DNA of 64,000 nucleotides, taken from positions 38,485,162-38,549,161 of the forward strand of contig NC_023757.2 in NCBI RefSeq assembly GCF_000499845.2. The letters run 5' to 3'. Both the position numbers and the translations under genes were made by a program. The first letter of the stretch is position 1. Each line of letters opens with the position of its first letter. The DNA comes from Phaseolus vulgaris (Eukaryota; Streptophyta; Magnoliopsida; Fabales; Fabaceae). The notes under the pieces were generated by a model. It did no database searches. It worked only from the letters and a program-made list of their open reading frames with translations, and was not told the origin of the DNA. Of this stretch, positions 63,610-64,000 are shown in pieces.

Positions 63610-64000
63610 TTTATTTTACGTCCCAATAAATATTAATATTTTAATTATTTATAAAAATTTATAATTTTTTTAATTTTTAAACATTTTGTATATGATTTGT
63701 ATTTTTATTTTTATTTTTTTTTTATTATAAATTTTAATATTTATTATGGATGTAGGATTGTCAAAATATCATAACCCATATAAGAAACTTGAACTTTGTA
63801 GCGTAAACCTTACAGTTAATTAAATGTGATAAATGGCATAAAGATCTTCTGTTTAAATCAATAGAGTAGAATAAGTAAAAGAGCAATCATATAAACAATC
63901 ACATATTTTTATACAACCACATTACAACTCTCAATATTATTATTTTAATATTTTTTATATCATTTAATTATAAATTTATCCTTTATTATATATATTTATT
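63610..64000. other. AT-rich DNA upstream of SOS2
   Basis: Very AT-rich with no frame or element recognised; the window ends here. Confidence 0.5.

Noticed and set aside
1..64000. tRNA, rRNA, conserved plant microRNAs and CRISPR arrays
   Set aside because: By-eye scanning for T-loop consensus and common miRNA sequences found none; the regular array at 9.7-10.1 kb consists of palindromic plant repeats without unique spacers. A tRNAscan or miRNA search would be decisive.

Overview
This window looks like nuclear DNA of a dicot, most likely a legume of the Phaseolus/Vigna/Glycine kind. It is AT-rich, its genes are split by many introns, and it is full of plant retroelement debris. The legume guess rests on the type of miniature LTR element at 20.7-21.1 kb and on the look of the proteins. 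No database search was possible.

Four protein-coding genes can be reconstructed with splice sites that close in frame. (1) A small five-exon plus-strand gene at 3582-6412 encodes a 170-residue Gag1-like clamp (DUF4050) protein; its second intron is a GC-AG intron. (2) A two-exon plus-strand gene at 37622-40013 encodes a 639-residue EIN3-binding F-box protein (EBF1/EBF2), the substrate receptor that removes EIN3/EIL factors in ethylene signalling. (3) A two-exon plus-strand gene at 45958-46418 encodes a 109-residue secreted six-cysteine peptide of the EPF-like (EPFL) family. (4) A fourteen-exon minus-strand gene at 50842-63262 encodes a 452-residue CBL-interacting kinase of the SOS2/CIPK24 type, central to sodium tolerance. 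Its last exon lies 6.5 kb beyond exon 13, across an intron filled with nested transposable elements. The four genes are unrelated in pathway and only share a neighbourhood.

The rest is intergenic DNA and mobile elements. At 9.5-10.3 kb there is a fold-back element carrying a 179-bp higher-order array of palindromic monomers. A probable non-autonomous Helitron occupies 13493-15412. Two 1.3-kb copies of an unidentified repeat lie in inverted orientation at 15.7-17.1 and 26.9-28.2 kb. At 20.7-23.9 kb a truncated TRIM abuts two complementary halves of a copia element joined head to head. An RNase H fragment of a LINE at 29.0-29.6 kb is flanked by 20-bp direct repeats and has a second shorter copy at 35.6 kb. 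A solo copia LTR sits at 42.45-42.74 kb.

Inside the last SOS2 intron are an LTR-like segment with an internal duplication (51.4-52.5 kb), a decayed copia gag-protease remnant (about 52.8-56.6 kb), and, inside that remnant, a GC-rich 2052-bp insertion. That insertion has a perfect 5-bp target duplication, but both of its ends are the U5 end of the same LTR. This odd element and the head-to-head copia pair are the most unusual structures here. No new multi-gene system was found.
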